Source of the DNA: an uncultured Clostridia bacterium
GTDB taxonomy: Bacteria > Bacillota > Clostridia > TANB77 > CAG-508
Length of the DNA stretch: 37,722 nucleotides
Direction: 5' to 3'
NCBI GenBank assembly: GCA_944393435.1
Contig: CALYAE010000070.1
Coordinates: 1 to 37,722, forward strand
Shown in pieces: positions 1 to 8,048 of the stretch (positions within the stretch are counted from its first letter, which is position 1; each line of letters opens with the position of its first letter). Made by a program: the position numbers and the translations under genes. Under the pieces are notes generated by a model, which saw nothing but the letters and a program-made list of their open reading frames with translations, was not told the DNA's origin and did no database searches.

Positions 1-92
1 AGGGTCACAACTAAGGCAATTAGCGTGATTCCACTTGTCTTTAGCACTTTTTCTTGTCTTGTTTGTTTTTCTTTGATTTCTTTTTTTTGCAT
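1..92 (-). CDS. Type IV pilin-like (prepilin signal) protein, 5' end only
   Basis: The gene runs off the left edge; only about 30 codons are present. An AAGGAGG ribosome binding site (103-109) lies 10 nt before the ATG at 92-90. The N-terminus is a short Lys/Gln-rich basic stretch followed by KTSGITLIALVVT, which resembles the class III (prepilin) signal G|xTLIxL of type IV pilins and pseudopilins. Position +5 after the Gly is Ala, not the Glu of classical pilins. Clostridial genomes carry many secreted proteins with this kind of N-terminus, so a pilin-like surface protein is the most I would infer. The rest of the protein cannot be seen. Confidence 0.6.
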   Translation of the reverse strand, partial: MQKKEIKEKQTRQEKVLKTSGITLIALVVT

Positions 93-225
93 CTTTGTTT
101 TTCCTCCTTCATCTTTTTTCTTCTTTTGCATGATTTTTCCCATATCGTACTCTTTTTATTCACCTTTTAGTGTATCATTTTTCTTATTTCCTGTAAATTG
201 GAGATTTTTTCTTGCCTCACACAAG

Positions 226-266
226 AAAAAATCTTGCTTTTCCGTTATTTTTAAGCAAGATTTTTT
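226..266 (-). terminator. Intrinsic terminator-like hairpin
   Basis: A 14-bp perfect stem (226-239 with 253-266, core ATCTTGCTT/AAGCAAGAT) has a 13-nt loop and is flanked by T tracts on both strands. On the minus strand it lies about 125 nt past the stop of the ATPase gene and before the pilin-like gene. The sequence at 203-214 can pair instead with 222-233, which is mutually exclusive with this stem. Confidence 0.65.
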
Positions 267-356
267 ACTTTTTTATCTTTTAAAACTGGATTGTTTACTA
301 GCTTTCAAGCCATAGCTTTTGTCGATATTTATTTTCCTTCTTTTTCTTTGTCACAT

Positions 357-391
357 ATTTGTAACATTTCTGTAACATAAATTTAATATTT
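357..391. repeat. 35-nt repeat, copy 1 (3' of the ATPase gene)
   Basis: It matches 1829-1863 at 32 of 35 positions. On the minus strand each copy contains two TGTTACA heptamers 5 nt apart. Each copy lies directly after the stop codon of a minus-strand gene. Confidence 0.6.
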
Positions 392-1591
392 TTATTTTCC
401 TAATAGCCAGTCTATTACATTTTTATGGATGATTCCTTCTTGTGAAAAATCAAATTTGTCCATTGTTAAAACATATTTTGGATAATTATCTTCTATTGTT
501 TTGAATGCTCCAAATTCTCTTTTTACAACAGAGTCGTCGGCTAAAATATACGCTACCTGAATATAAATTTTTTCTTTAAATTTGGTTGCTATAAAGTCTA
601 TTTCTCCATTTTCTAGGCTTCCTACTTTAACATCATACCCTCTAGACAATAGTTCATTATATACTATATTTTCTAAGTAGGCTCCTAATTGTGGCCTTCT
701 TCCTCCACTCATTATTTGCCCAAATCCTAAATCTGTTAAATAGTATTTGTATTTTCCGTTTAATATTCTTTTTCCTCTCACATCATATCGATCAGCTTTA
801 TTTATTAGCATAGCTTTTGCCATATATTCTAAGTAGTTGTATAAAGTTATTTTTGAAACTTCTCTATCATCTTTATTAGCAAAATAATTGGATAAACTTT
901 CTGCCGAAAAATTTTGTGATGGTGTTGTTACTATATATTCTACAATTCTATTGAACAAATCTAAATCTTTTATATTGAATCTAGCTATAATATCTTTTAC
1001 TAAAATCGAATCATAAATGTCTGTTAAGTAGGTTCTTGTTTGCATTTCATCTGTAAGCATAAACCTTTGTGGCATTCCTCCCCAGGTTAGATAATCTTCA
1101 AATGCTTCTTCTATTTCTTTCTTTTCTGTTATTTTTTTTAGCTCACATACTTCTTCAAAAGTAAAAGGATACGTTTTAAAACTTACATATCTTCCTGCTA
1201 TGTGTGTTGCAAGTTCTCCTGATAGTAAATCACTATTGGATCCTGTGATAAAGATTGATGTGTTTTTAGATGCCTTAAAAGAATTGATAGCTTTTTCCCA
1301 ATGTTCCACATTTTGGATTTCATCAAATAATAGATAATATTTATCTTTATTTAGAATCTTTGCTTTTATATATTCATGTAAGTCCATATCATTTTGAATA
1401 AAAGCATAGTCTTCGTATTCAAAATTGATATAAATAATTTGGGATTCTGGTATTCCTTTTTCTTTTAATTCCTCTATGATTTGTAATAATATAACGGATT
1501 TACCACATCTTCTAACACCCATGATCACTTTGATTAAATCTTGATCATAAAAAGGTCTAATTTTTGACAAATATTTCTCACGAATAATCAT
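392..1591 (-). CDS. AAA family ATPase with DUF4143 domain
   Basis: A 399-aa protein starting at the ATG at 1591-1589, which has an AAGGAG site 6 nt upstream; a longer reading to 1654 lacks such a site. Walker A is GVRRCGKS (residues 25-32) and Walker B is LLFDE (87-91). A sensor-like ITGSNSDLLSGE follows, and the C-terminal part has the layout of DUF4143 (winged-helix and PD-(D/E)XK-like region, motif GEIDFIA near residue 325). Proteins of this AAA_14/DUF4143 family are widespread in anaerobes and are often single, mobile-like genes; their cellular role is poorly known. Full length for the family. It stands alone, flanked by a GC-rich element upstream and a terminator downstream. Confidence 0.85.
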   Translation of the reverse strand: MIIREKYLSKIRPFYDQDLIKVIMGVRRCGKSVILLQIIEELKEKGIPESQIIYINFEYEDYAFIQNDMDLHEYIKAKILNKDKYYLLFDEIQNVEHWEKAINSFKASKNTSIFITGSNSDLLSGELATHIAGRYVSFKTYPFTFEEVCELKKITEKKEIEEAFEDYLTWGGMPQRFMLTDEMQTRTYLTDIYDSILVKDIIARFNIKDLDLFNRIVEYIVTTPSQNFSAESLSNYFANKDDREVSKITLYNYLEYMAKAMLINKADRYDVRGKRILNGKYKYYLTDLGFGQIMSGGRRPQLGAYLENIVYNELLSRGYDVKVGSLENGEIDFIATKFKEKIYIQVAYILADDSVVKREFGAFKTIEDNYPKYVLTMDKFDFSQEGIIHKNVIDWLLGK

Positions 1592-1743
1592 TGCTATCTC
1601 CTTCTTGTTTTTATTTCTTTTTTCTATTATATCGTATTTCCTTTTTATTGTCAATATTTTTGTTTTTCATAGTGAACAAAAACAGGTTTGGATTTTGTTT
1701 TGTTTAGTATAGATTTATAAGTTTTTAAAGTATGGCGAGCACA

Positions 1744-1812
1744 GGGCGGAAACTACAATAGGTGTCCGCACCGCCCGTATTGTAGATGAAAAAGAACGCA
1801 CCAGCACCGGTG
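1744..1812. repeat. GC-rich element with interleaved inverted repeats
   Basis: GGGCGG (1744-1749) pairs with CCGCCC (1771-1776), and CTACAATA (1753-1760) pairs with TATTGTAG (1778-1785). The pairs are interleaved, the geometry of an H-type pseudoknot. GGTG/CACC inside the first loop and the palindrome CACCGGTG (1805-1812) add further pairing. The base composition differs sharply from the flanking DNA. Confidence 0.5.
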
Positions 1813-1828
1813 GGGTCACAACTCATGT

Positions 1829-1863
1829 ATTTGTAACATTTTTGTAACAAAAATTTAACATTT
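1829..1863. repeat. 35-nt repeat, copy 2 (3' of the splB-like gene)
   Basis: It matches 357-391 at 32 of 35 positions and begins one base after the TGA stop of the minus-strand gene. A shared GTCACA lies a few bases beyond both copies. Confidence 0.6.
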
Positions 1864-1864
1864 A

Positions 1865-2869
1865 TCACACAATATATTTAATTTCATTATGAGGAAAATA
1901 CTTTCTCATTAAATCTTTCAAAAAAATTTCCGCTTCCTGTCTTACTTCTTTTCGGTACGTATATTTTCCTTTTCCTCCTCCTGTCATAATATTTTGGTCA
2001 TATAAATTAATGAGACTCGGGAATGCTTCTGCATTAATCATACGATGTACATAACTATAAGTCATAAAAATGATTTCAAAAAAAGCTGTCTTTTTTACTT
2101 CTTGACTTAAGTTTTGGGCTAAATACTTCACAAGATTTGAATATTGCTCTCTCCAGTTTTCTACTAAAATAACAGGAGCAATTAAAATTCCTACTGGGTA
2201 TCTTGCTTGTTTTAGTTTATTTATAGCCTGCACTCTTTTTTCTAAAGGAGAGGTTCCTATTTCAATGGTTCTTATAATTTCTTTTGGGTTCACACTCATA
2301 CGGATGAGTAGTTTTCCTTTATGATCTAATGGTAAAATAGGGTCTACCATATCAAACTTGGTAGGCAAAGTCAAAAGTCCTTTGGGATGATCTTTAAAAT
2401 TTTCAATGGTCCAATTTAAGTTTCCTGTAATTGTGTTTTCTAAAATTAAATCACTATTACTTCCAATTTCAAAGGTTAAATTTTTTTCATTTTCATTTGC
2501 TACCTTTTTAATTTTATCTAACATTTGCTCACGATTTACAAATAGCCTCAAATAACTACATTTGTTATAATTGCAAACTAAGTAGCAGTATAAACACATA
2601 GCAACACAACCTGAAGAAGTATAAGGTACTAAAAAGTCGGATGTTTTATGGTTTGGTACAAACTTATGCGTTTTTCGAACTCCAATAATTAGGTTTTGTT
2701 TCATATTAGCAAATTCGCGATTTGATTTTTTTCTCTTTTCTTCTATATTGTTATGGTTTTGTATTTGGATACAAGGAATCTGCTTTTCTTGATATTTGGC
2801 TAGTAACTGTTTTCCTAACTCATAATTAGTAGCATCTTCTTCATAATAAATAGCTTTTGGCAAGAACAT
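1865..2869 (-). CDS. splB: Spore photoproduct lyase homologue (radical SAM)
   Basis: A 334-aa protein with an AAAGGAG site upstream of its ATG. The family uses a 4Fe-4S cluster and S-adenosylmethionine to revert the thymine dimer 'spore photoproduct' during germination. The radical-SAM motif is C88-x3-C92-x2-C95 (GCVAMCLYCYL), followed by two extra cysteines, C99 and C104. The central GTSPLEKR and the C-terminal GKGKYTY segments match SplB. Where B. subtilis SplB has the catalytic cysteine (FEASCTSD), this protein reads FEIGSNSD, with Ser137. So either a neighbouring cysteine does the hydrogen transfer or the chemistry differs. Family assignment is firm; exact activity is inferred. Confidence 0.88.
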   Translation of the reverse strand: MFLPKAIYYEEDATNYELGKQLLAKYQEKQIPCIQIQNHNNIEEKRKKSNREFANMKQNLIIGVRKTHKFVPNHKTSDFLVPYTSSGCVAMCLYCYLVCNYNKCSYLRLFVNREQMLDKIKKVANENEKNLTFEIGSNSDLILENTITGNLNWTIENFKDHPKGLLTLPTKFDMVDPILPLDHKGKLLIRMSVNPKEIIRTIEIGTSPLEKRVQAINKLKQARYPVGILIAPVILVENWREQYSNLVKYLAQNLSQEVKKTAFFEIIFMTYSYVHRMINAEAFPSLINLYDQNIMTGGGKGKYTYRKEVRQEAEIFLKDLMRKYFPHNEIKYIV

Positions 2870-2931
2870 ATTTTATTTCTCCTTTTTTAAAATATATTCT
2901 TGCCAAAATAGCTTATTTTATTCTTTTTTCG

Positions 2932-4011
2932 TTAAGATTTATTTTCTTCTACCGTTTTTACATAAAGGTCTTGTGAAGGGTTTGCAAGCCTTACTCCTTC
3001 TGATTCAATCACATTTAAAATGGTTTCATTAACGTTAGTTCTAAATTTTAGAAAATCATTGTATGGAATAATATCTGTATACATAGCAATCATGATATTA
3101 ATGCCATCTGTTAAAATACTGTTACATTCTACCGTGATGGTATCTTTCATAATATCTTTATTATGATTTAATACAAATCTGAGACGATTTAAAATAGTTT
3201 CTATGGTTTCAGAATTCGTTTGCAAAGGTAGTTTTAAATTAATAGAATATCTTCTTTTCTCTATTTTTGCAAAGTTTACAACAGTTTCTTCTGATAATTT
3301 TGCATTTTGTATGGTTACAATCGTATCATCTGTTGTTTTAAGTCTGGTGCTTCTAAAAGTAATATCTACAACCGTTCCTTCATATTCAGTAGTCTGAATC
3401 CAATCTCCTACTACAAATGGTTTATCTAATAAAATGGCAGCTCCACCAAATAGATTTTTAGCCACATCTTGTGCCGCTAGTGCAATTACCACACTTCCTA
3501 ATCCTAAGCCTGTAATTAGCCCATTTAGATTAATATCTAATTCTGCTAAAATTAGAATACCAGCTCCTATATAGATAATGACTTTTGCAATTTTTCCAAT
3601 AAAGTTTGCTAAAGTTTCATTCCCACTAATGCGGTTTGTTTTTTGTATTTTTCTCATTAAAATAGAGTTTGGCTCAAAGATATTAGCAATTCCTTTGGCA
3701 CCTATTAAGATGAGTGTAATTTGCAATGCTTTCCTTATAAACACCATGGCATCTGCTGGTAAATCTAAGATGATAACACCTAAGTAGACACCAAGCACAA
3801 TAAATGCTGCTTTTAATGGATGATAAAAGGCATTTGCCTTTATCTTCTTTTTGTTTTTTTCTTTCCACTTAAAAATTTTAATAATACAGTAAGAAAGTAT
3901 GCCACTCAGTAAGGTCATGATAATCATAATTGCTAATGCTATACAAATATCAATCATTTTTTCTTGTGTCATATTTTGAAAAAATTCAATTACACTTCTT
4001 ATTTGTTTCAT
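2932..4011 (-). CDS. MscS family small-conductance mechanosensitive channel
   Basis: A 359-aa membrane protein that should release solutes on hypo-osmotic shock. It has an N-terminal membrane helix (about residues 18-45), further helices near 70-105 and 135-160, then the Gly/Ala-rich pore helix region GLGLGSVVIALAAQD and the typical beta domain after it (LLDKPFVVGDWIQ, about residues 195-208). The C-terminal alpha/beta domain is present, so it is full length. It lies between trmB and the splB-like gene on the same strand with gaps of about 60 nt, so they could be co-transcribed. Confidence 0.9.
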   Translation of the reverse strand: MKQIRSVIEFFQNMTQEKMIDICIALAIMIIMTLLSGILSYCIIKIFKWKEKNKKKIKANAFYHPLKAAFIVLGVYLGVIILDLPADAMVFIRKALQITLILIGAKGIANIFEPNSILMRKIQKTNRISGNETLANFIGKIAKVIIYIGAGILILAELDINLNGLITGLGLGSVVIALAAQDVAKNLFGGAAILLDKPFVVGDWIQTTEYEGTVVDITFRSTRLKTTDDTIVTIQNAKLSEETVVNFAKIEKRRYSINLKLPLQTNSETIETILNRLRFVLNHNKDIMKDTITVECNSILTDGINIMIAMYTDIIPYNDFLKFRTNVNETILNVIESEGVRLANPSQDLYVKTVEENKS

Positions 4012-4072
4012 CCCTTTCTTCTTTTTCTCCTTCCTTTTATTAATGCATAAATTGCATAAAATATGTTAGTTT

Positions 4073-4738
4073 TTATTTTGTATTTTTTGCAATCAAGGCC
4101 TTAATTTTAATTCCTTGTTCAGAAAACATTTTCTCATGTTCTGTTTCAATATTTTCCCAAAAGTCTACTTCTTGGTGCAAATCTTTGGTTTGCTTTTCAA
4201 TGGTAAACCTTGCTTCCTCAAAATACCTAATACTATGTTCAAATAGTTCTTCATCATCTGTTTTAAAATAGATTTTTCCCTCTGGTTTTAAAAATTCTTG
4301 GTAATGTTTTAATTGCCTTGTATGAGTTAGTCTTTTCTTATGGTGTTTGCCTCTTGGCCATGGATTACAAAAATTAATATAAATACCATCTACTTTGTCT
4401 GGTGTATCTAGAATGAGTAAAATACGTTCAATATCAAACCTTGTTAAAATAACATTATCAATTTCTTTTTTTGCATTTGCATAAAGTTCTTCTATTTTTC
4501 TTTTTGCTAAACCAAGCATAGGGTCTACTAAATCAATTGCTAAATAATTATTTTCTGGATGTTTACATGCTTTTTGAGCAATAAAACTTCCTTTCCCACA
4601 TCCTAGTTCTACAAAGAAAGGTTGGTTTTCATTTTTAAATTCTTTTCTCCATTTTCCTTTTAAAGTTTCTGGATATTCTCTATAAAACTTACTTTCTTCT
4701 AGTTCTTTTCTTGCCCATGGTTTATATCTGATTCTCAT
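4073..4738 (-). CDS. trmB: tRNA (guanine-N7-)-methyltransferase
   Basis: A 221-aa protein starting at ATG 4738 (MRIRYKPWARKEL), which has GGAGG 9 nt upstream; an upstream in-frame start at 4768 has no better site. It methylates G46 of tRNAs with SAM. The SAM-binding loop is VELGCGKGSF, and the family signatures INFCNPWPRGKHHKKRL and IYFKTDD are present. Full length. It is transcribed away from the acyl-CoA synthetase gene. Confidence 0.93.
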   Translation of the reverse strand: MRIRYKPWARKELEESKFYREYPETLKGKWRKEFKNENQPFFVELGCGKGSFIAQKACKHPENNYLAIDLVDPMLGLAKRKIEELYANAKKEIDNVILTRFDIERILLILDTPDKVDGIYINFCNPWPRGKHHKKRLTHTRQLKHYQEFLKPEGKIYFKTDDEELFEHSIRYFEEARFTIEKQTKDLHQEVDFWENIETEHEKMFSEQGIKIKALIAKNTK

Positions 4739-4836
4739 TTTGTCTATCCTCCATTTGTATTTTAGCATACTATTTTGGGCTTTACAAGAAATTTTAAGTC
4801 GTATTTTGTTTTTTTATTAGAATTTTTGGTGAGTCA

Positions 4837-4865
4837 TTGCCATTTTTATTTTTATGGTATAAAAT
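4837..4865 (+). promoter_or_regulatory. Sigma-A-type promoter of the acyl-CoA synthetase gene
   Basis: The -35 box TTGCCA (4837-4842) lies 17 nt before TAAAAT (4860-4865). An overlapping extended -10, TGGTATAAA (4855-4863), is also possible. It lies about 40 nt upstream of the start codon. Confidence 0.5.
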
Positions 4866-4901
4866 ATACTATGAAAAATATAGGTGAAAAAGGAGAGTAT
4901 G

Positions 4902-6632
4902 ATGGAAAAGCATAAAGATAAATTATATGATGGTGAGAATTTAATGAGTTTTAGGCAGTTAGTGGAAAGGTATGAGAATCGTTATAAAGACCACACTGCT
5001 TTTATTTATAAAAAAGATCCTAAAGCAACTGACTATATTAAAGTTTCTTACTTACAATTTGCAAAAGATATTAAATCTCTAGCAACTGCCCTTTTAGATT
5101 TAGGTCTGCAAGGCAAAAAAGTAGCCTTAATAGGTCCTAATCGTTATGAATGGTGTGTTAGTTATTTAGCAATTACTACTTCTGATATTTCTATTGTTCC
5201 TTTAGATAAGTCACTACCTGAAAATGAAATAAAAAGCCTGATTGCAAGAAGTAAGGCTGATTGTGTTATTTTTGACAAAAGTTATCTTCCTGTTTTTGAA
5301 GAAATTTTGCATGAAGGTAACACCAATTTAAGCCAATATATTTGCATGGATGATGTTTCAGATACCAAATTTTTATCTTATACAGCATTATGCAAAAAGG
5401 GACAAAAGCTAATAGAAAGTGGAAATACAGCTTTTCGAGATATTACTTTAGACCCTAAAAAAGTATCGATTTTACTTTTCACTTCTGGAACAACTGCAAT
5501 TTCTAAGTGTGTTGGATTGTCTCAAGCTAATATTTGTGCGGATATTTATGCTTTATCTCAAATGACAGATATTAGAACTTCTGATGTATTTTTATCTTTT
5601 TTGCCATTACATCATACTTTTGAGTCTACTTGTACCTTTTTATATGGTACTTCTTGTGGCATTACAGTTGCTTTTTGCGATGGATTAAAGTATGTACAAA
5701 AAAATCTAGTGGAATATCAAGTAACTGGTTTTGTAGGAGTTCCTTTAATGCTTGAAATTATGTATAAAAAGGTTGAAAAAGGAATAGAAGAACAAGGCAA
5801 AACTAAGTTAGTAAAAACGATGAGAAAAGTTTGTAACTGCTTATTAAAAGTTGGTATTGATATCAGAAGAAAAGTATTTAAAGAGATTTTAGATAAATTT
5901 GGTGGAAAACTCCGCATTTTAATTGCTGGTGGTGCACCAATGAATAAAGATGCTATCCAAGGTTTTGTAGATTTAGGAATTAATTTGCTACAAGGCTATG
6001 GGCTTACAGAAACCTCCCCTGTTTTAGCTGGTGAAAATGATAAGTATAAACGTGCTGGTAGTGTAGGTTTTCCTCTTCCTGGCATTGAGATTCAAATTGA
6101 TCATCCTGATGAAGAAGGAATTGGAGAAATTATGGCTAAAGGCCCTACTATCATGAGTGGCTATATTGATAATGAAGAAGCAACCAAAGAAGTTTTAAAA
6201 GATGGTTGGTTTTATACAGGAGACTTAGGAAAGTTAGATAAAGATGGATTTTTATTTATTACTGGAAGGAAGAAGGATGTAATTGTTTTAAAAAATGGAA
6301 AAAACATTTTCCCTGAGGAATTAGAAATTTTAATCAATAAACTTCCTTATGTTTCTGAAAGTATGGTTTATGGGAAGCCAGATCCTAAAGATGATGATTT
6401 AACCATTTGTGCAAAAGTTGTATACAATGCTGAGCTTATAAAAGAGTTATATCCTGATAAGGACTTAAAGGATTATCATGATATTGTTTGGAAAGATATC
6501 AAGGAAAAAGTAAATAGAACTATGCCTGCTTATAAATATATTCGCGAGATTTTGGTTACAGATGAGCCTTTAATTAAAACTACTACGCAAAAAGTGAAAA
6601 GACATGAAGAATTGAAAAAGATTTTGGGTTAA
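4902..6632 (+). CDS. AMP-forming long-chain acyl-CoA synthetase
   Basis: A 576-aa enzyme of the ANL superfamily that activates a fatty acid with ATP and transfers it to CoA. I chose the second of two adjacent ATGs (4902) because GGAG (4892-4895) is 6 nt upstream. Core motifs: P-loop TSGTTAISK (about residues 194-202; many relatives read TSGTTGxPKG), GYGLTETSP, YTGDLG, ITGRKKDVIVLKNGKNI, and a C-terminal TTTQKVKR holding the likely catalytic Lys. Full length. A single-gene unit with its own promoter, followed immediately by a GC-rich repeat. Confidence 0.88.
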   Translation: MEKHKDKLYDGENLMSFRQLVERYENRYKDHTAFIYKKDPKATDYIKVSYLQFAKDIKSLATALLDLGLQGKKVALIGPNRYEWCVSYLAITTSDISIVPLDKSLPENEIKSLIARSKADCVIFDKSYLPVFEEILHEGNTNLSQYICMDDVSDTKFLSYTALCKKGQKLIESGNTAFRDITLDPKKVSILLFTSGTTAISKCVGLSQANICADIYALSQMTDIRTSDVFLSFLPLHHTFESTCTFLYGTSCGITVAFCDGLKYVQKNLVEYQVTGFVGVPLMLEIMYKKVEKGIEEQGKTKLVKTMRKVCNCLLKVGIDIRRKVFKEILDKFGGKLRILIAGGAPMNKDAIQGFVDLGINLLQGYGLTETSPVLAGENDKYKRAGSVGFPLPGIEIQIDHPDEEGIGEIMAKGPTIMSGYIDNEEATKEVLKDGWFYTGDLGKLDKDGFLFITGRKKDVIVLKNGKNIFPEELEILINKLPYVSESMVYGKPDPKDDDLTICAKVVYNAELIKELYPDKDLKDYHDIVWKDIKEKVNRTMPAYKYIREILVTDEPLIKTTTQKVKRHEELKKILG

Positions 6633-6635
6633 GTC

Positions 6636-6780
6636 TTGCCAAGTGTTTCGCAAGAAATCGCCAAGAGCTCCCAAGTGGTCGCCAAAAGGACCGTCCCTGT
6701 TGGCGACCCCCTTGGCGACCCCCTTGGCGACCCCTTGGGAACTCTTGGCGAACTCTTGGCGATTCCTTGGCGAACTGCTG
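6636..6780. repeat. GC-rich inverted and tandem repeat
   Basis: The right half (6700-6777) is seven near-tandem units of 10-12 nt built on TTGGCGA. The left half (about 6636-6690) carries the same unit in inverse orientation (CGCCAAG, TCCCAAG). 6658-6675 can pair with 6734-6751 at 17 of 18 positions plus one wobble pair. It fills the space between the stops of two convergent genes. Reading frames across it are by-products of repetition (PLGDPLGD). Confidence 0.8.
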
Positions 6781-6786
6781 GTAACA

Positions 6787-7992
6787 CTAATCATTACTAC
6801 ATATATGTTTTCTTGTCATTTCTAGTAAATCTAGGGGTGTAAAACCTACAACTTGTGTTTTGGAACGATCTTTTTTTAAGTTTTCTTCTAAAATTTCTAA
6901 TAGCTTTTGCTTAGTTTCTTGCTTTTCCATGTCAATATAATCAATAATGATAATTCCACCAATATCTCTTAAGCGCAATTGTTTTGCAATTTCGATAGTT
7001 GCTTCTTTATTTACGGTAAATACAGTTTGTTCTAAATCTTTATTTCCTACGTATTTTCCTGAATTTACATCAATAGCTGTTAGGGCTTCTGTTTTGTCAA
7101 TTGTAATAAAGCCTCCACATTTTAGCCAGATTTTGCGGTTATTTGCTTTTTCTAACTGCTGATCAATATCATACATTTTTTGAACTGATTCATCATTTTT
7201 TAGTTCTAATTTGATTTTTTGTTGCAATCCAGTATCGATTAAAAATTTTTTTACATACTCTTCAATTTCTTTGCTATTAGTTACTACTCTTACTAAATCT
7301 TGATCCATGATATCTGTTAATAGCTTGCCTATAATTCCATCATTTTGATATAATAAGGTAGGTTCAAATTCTCCATTTTCTGTTACTTGTTTGCTGTTCT
7401 CTACTATTTTCTCATAAACTGCTAGCACATTTTTGATATCTTGCTTAATCAAATTTTCTTCTTTTCCTTGTGCTGATGTTCGAATAATAATTCCATACCC
7501 TTTTGGTAGAACATCTTTTACAATTTGCATTAATCTCGTCTTTTCTGAAGGTTTTTCAATTTTTTTCGAAATTGTTATAAATTCGGTTTCTGGCATTAAT
7601 ACAATAAATCTTCCTGGCAGGCTAATATGGGTAGAAACTCTTGCTCCCTTTTTATGAGTGCTATCTCTTTTGACCTGTACTAGAATTGGCATTCCTGTAT
7701 GAATAAAAGATTTAATGTCATATTTACTTAAAGTTTCGTTTTTGTTACCTGTTTCATTACTTATTTTTGGGATAATATCTTTAATATGAATAAAGGTATT
7801 TTTATCAAGACCTATATCGACAAATGCAGCTTGCATACCAGCTAATACATTTTCTACTTTTCCTAAATAAATATTTCCTTCTAAACGTTCTTGCTCATGT
7901 TTTTCCTCATATTTTTCTACCAAGTTTCCGTTTTCTACTAAAGCCACTAATTTATTGTTTTGTTTATCTTGGCTAATAATAAGCTCCTGCAT
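6787..7992 (-). CDS. rng: Ribonuclease E/G family endoribonuclease
   Basis: A 401-aa protein of the RNase G type, for 5'-end-dependent cleavage of rRNA precursors and mRNA. The S1-like RNA-binding domain is near residues 38-125 (GNIYLGKVENVLAGMQAAFVDIG), and the catalytic region contains AIDVNSGKY and IIIIDYIDM with the metal-binding Asp residues. It ends at EMTRKHICSND, about 15 residues before the position where RNase E/G proteins have the CPxC zinc-link, so that element is absent. The stop lies at the border of the GC-rich repeat. The gene is 56 nt after pth and probably in its operon. Confidence 0.88.
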   Translation of the reverse strand: MQELIISQDKQNNKLVALVENGNLVEKYEEKHEQERLEGNIYLGKVENVLAGMQAAFVDIGLDKNTFIHIKDIIPKISNETGNKNETLSKYDIKSFIHTGMPILVQVKRDSTHKKGARVSTHISLPGRFIVLMPETEFITISKKIEKPSEKTRLMQIVKDVLPKGYGIIIRTSAQGKEENLIKQDIKNVLAVYEKIVENSKQVTENGEFEPTLLYQNDGIIGKLLTDIMDQDLVRVVTNSKEIEEYVKKFLIDTGLQQKIKLELKNDESVQKMYDIDQQLEKANNRKIWLKCGGFITIDKTEALTAIDVNSGKYVGNKDLEQTVFTVNKEATIEIAKQLRLRDIGGIIIIDYIDMEKQETKQKLLEILEENLKKDRSKTQVVGFTPLDLLEMTRKHICSND

Positions 7993-8048
7993 CTTTTCTT
8001 TACCTCTTTACATTTTTTGTAGAATTTCTTATTTTAAAACACATCTTC

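Larger units (their letters stand above)
93..391. other. Intergenic region, no gene seen
   Basis: About 300 bases between the ATPase gene and the pilin-like gene, AT-rich and open in the plus direction only because of composition. It holds a bidirectional terminator-like hairpin (226-266), a second overlapping hairpin, a TGTCGAT heptamer near 321-327, and one copy of a 35-nt repeat at 357-391. Confidence 0.6.
1592..1864. other. Intergenic region with GC-rich structured segment
   Basis: Between the photoproduct lyase gene and the ATPase gene. Positions 1735-1820 are much richer in G+C than the surroundings and contain interleaved inverted repeats. Positions 1829-1863 hold the second copy of the 35-nt repeat. 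I see no gene here. Confidence 0.6.

Noticed and set aside
25-315. Open frame of 96 codons on the plus strand, rich in Phe and Ser
   Set aside because: It is antisense to the pilin-like gene and the terminator, has no ribosome binding site, and its composition is what T-rich DNA gives.
6636-6842. Several overlapping short frames with PLGDPLGD-like repeats
   Set aside because: They arise from the TTGGCGA repeat array, lack ribosome binding sites and are present in more than one frame at once.
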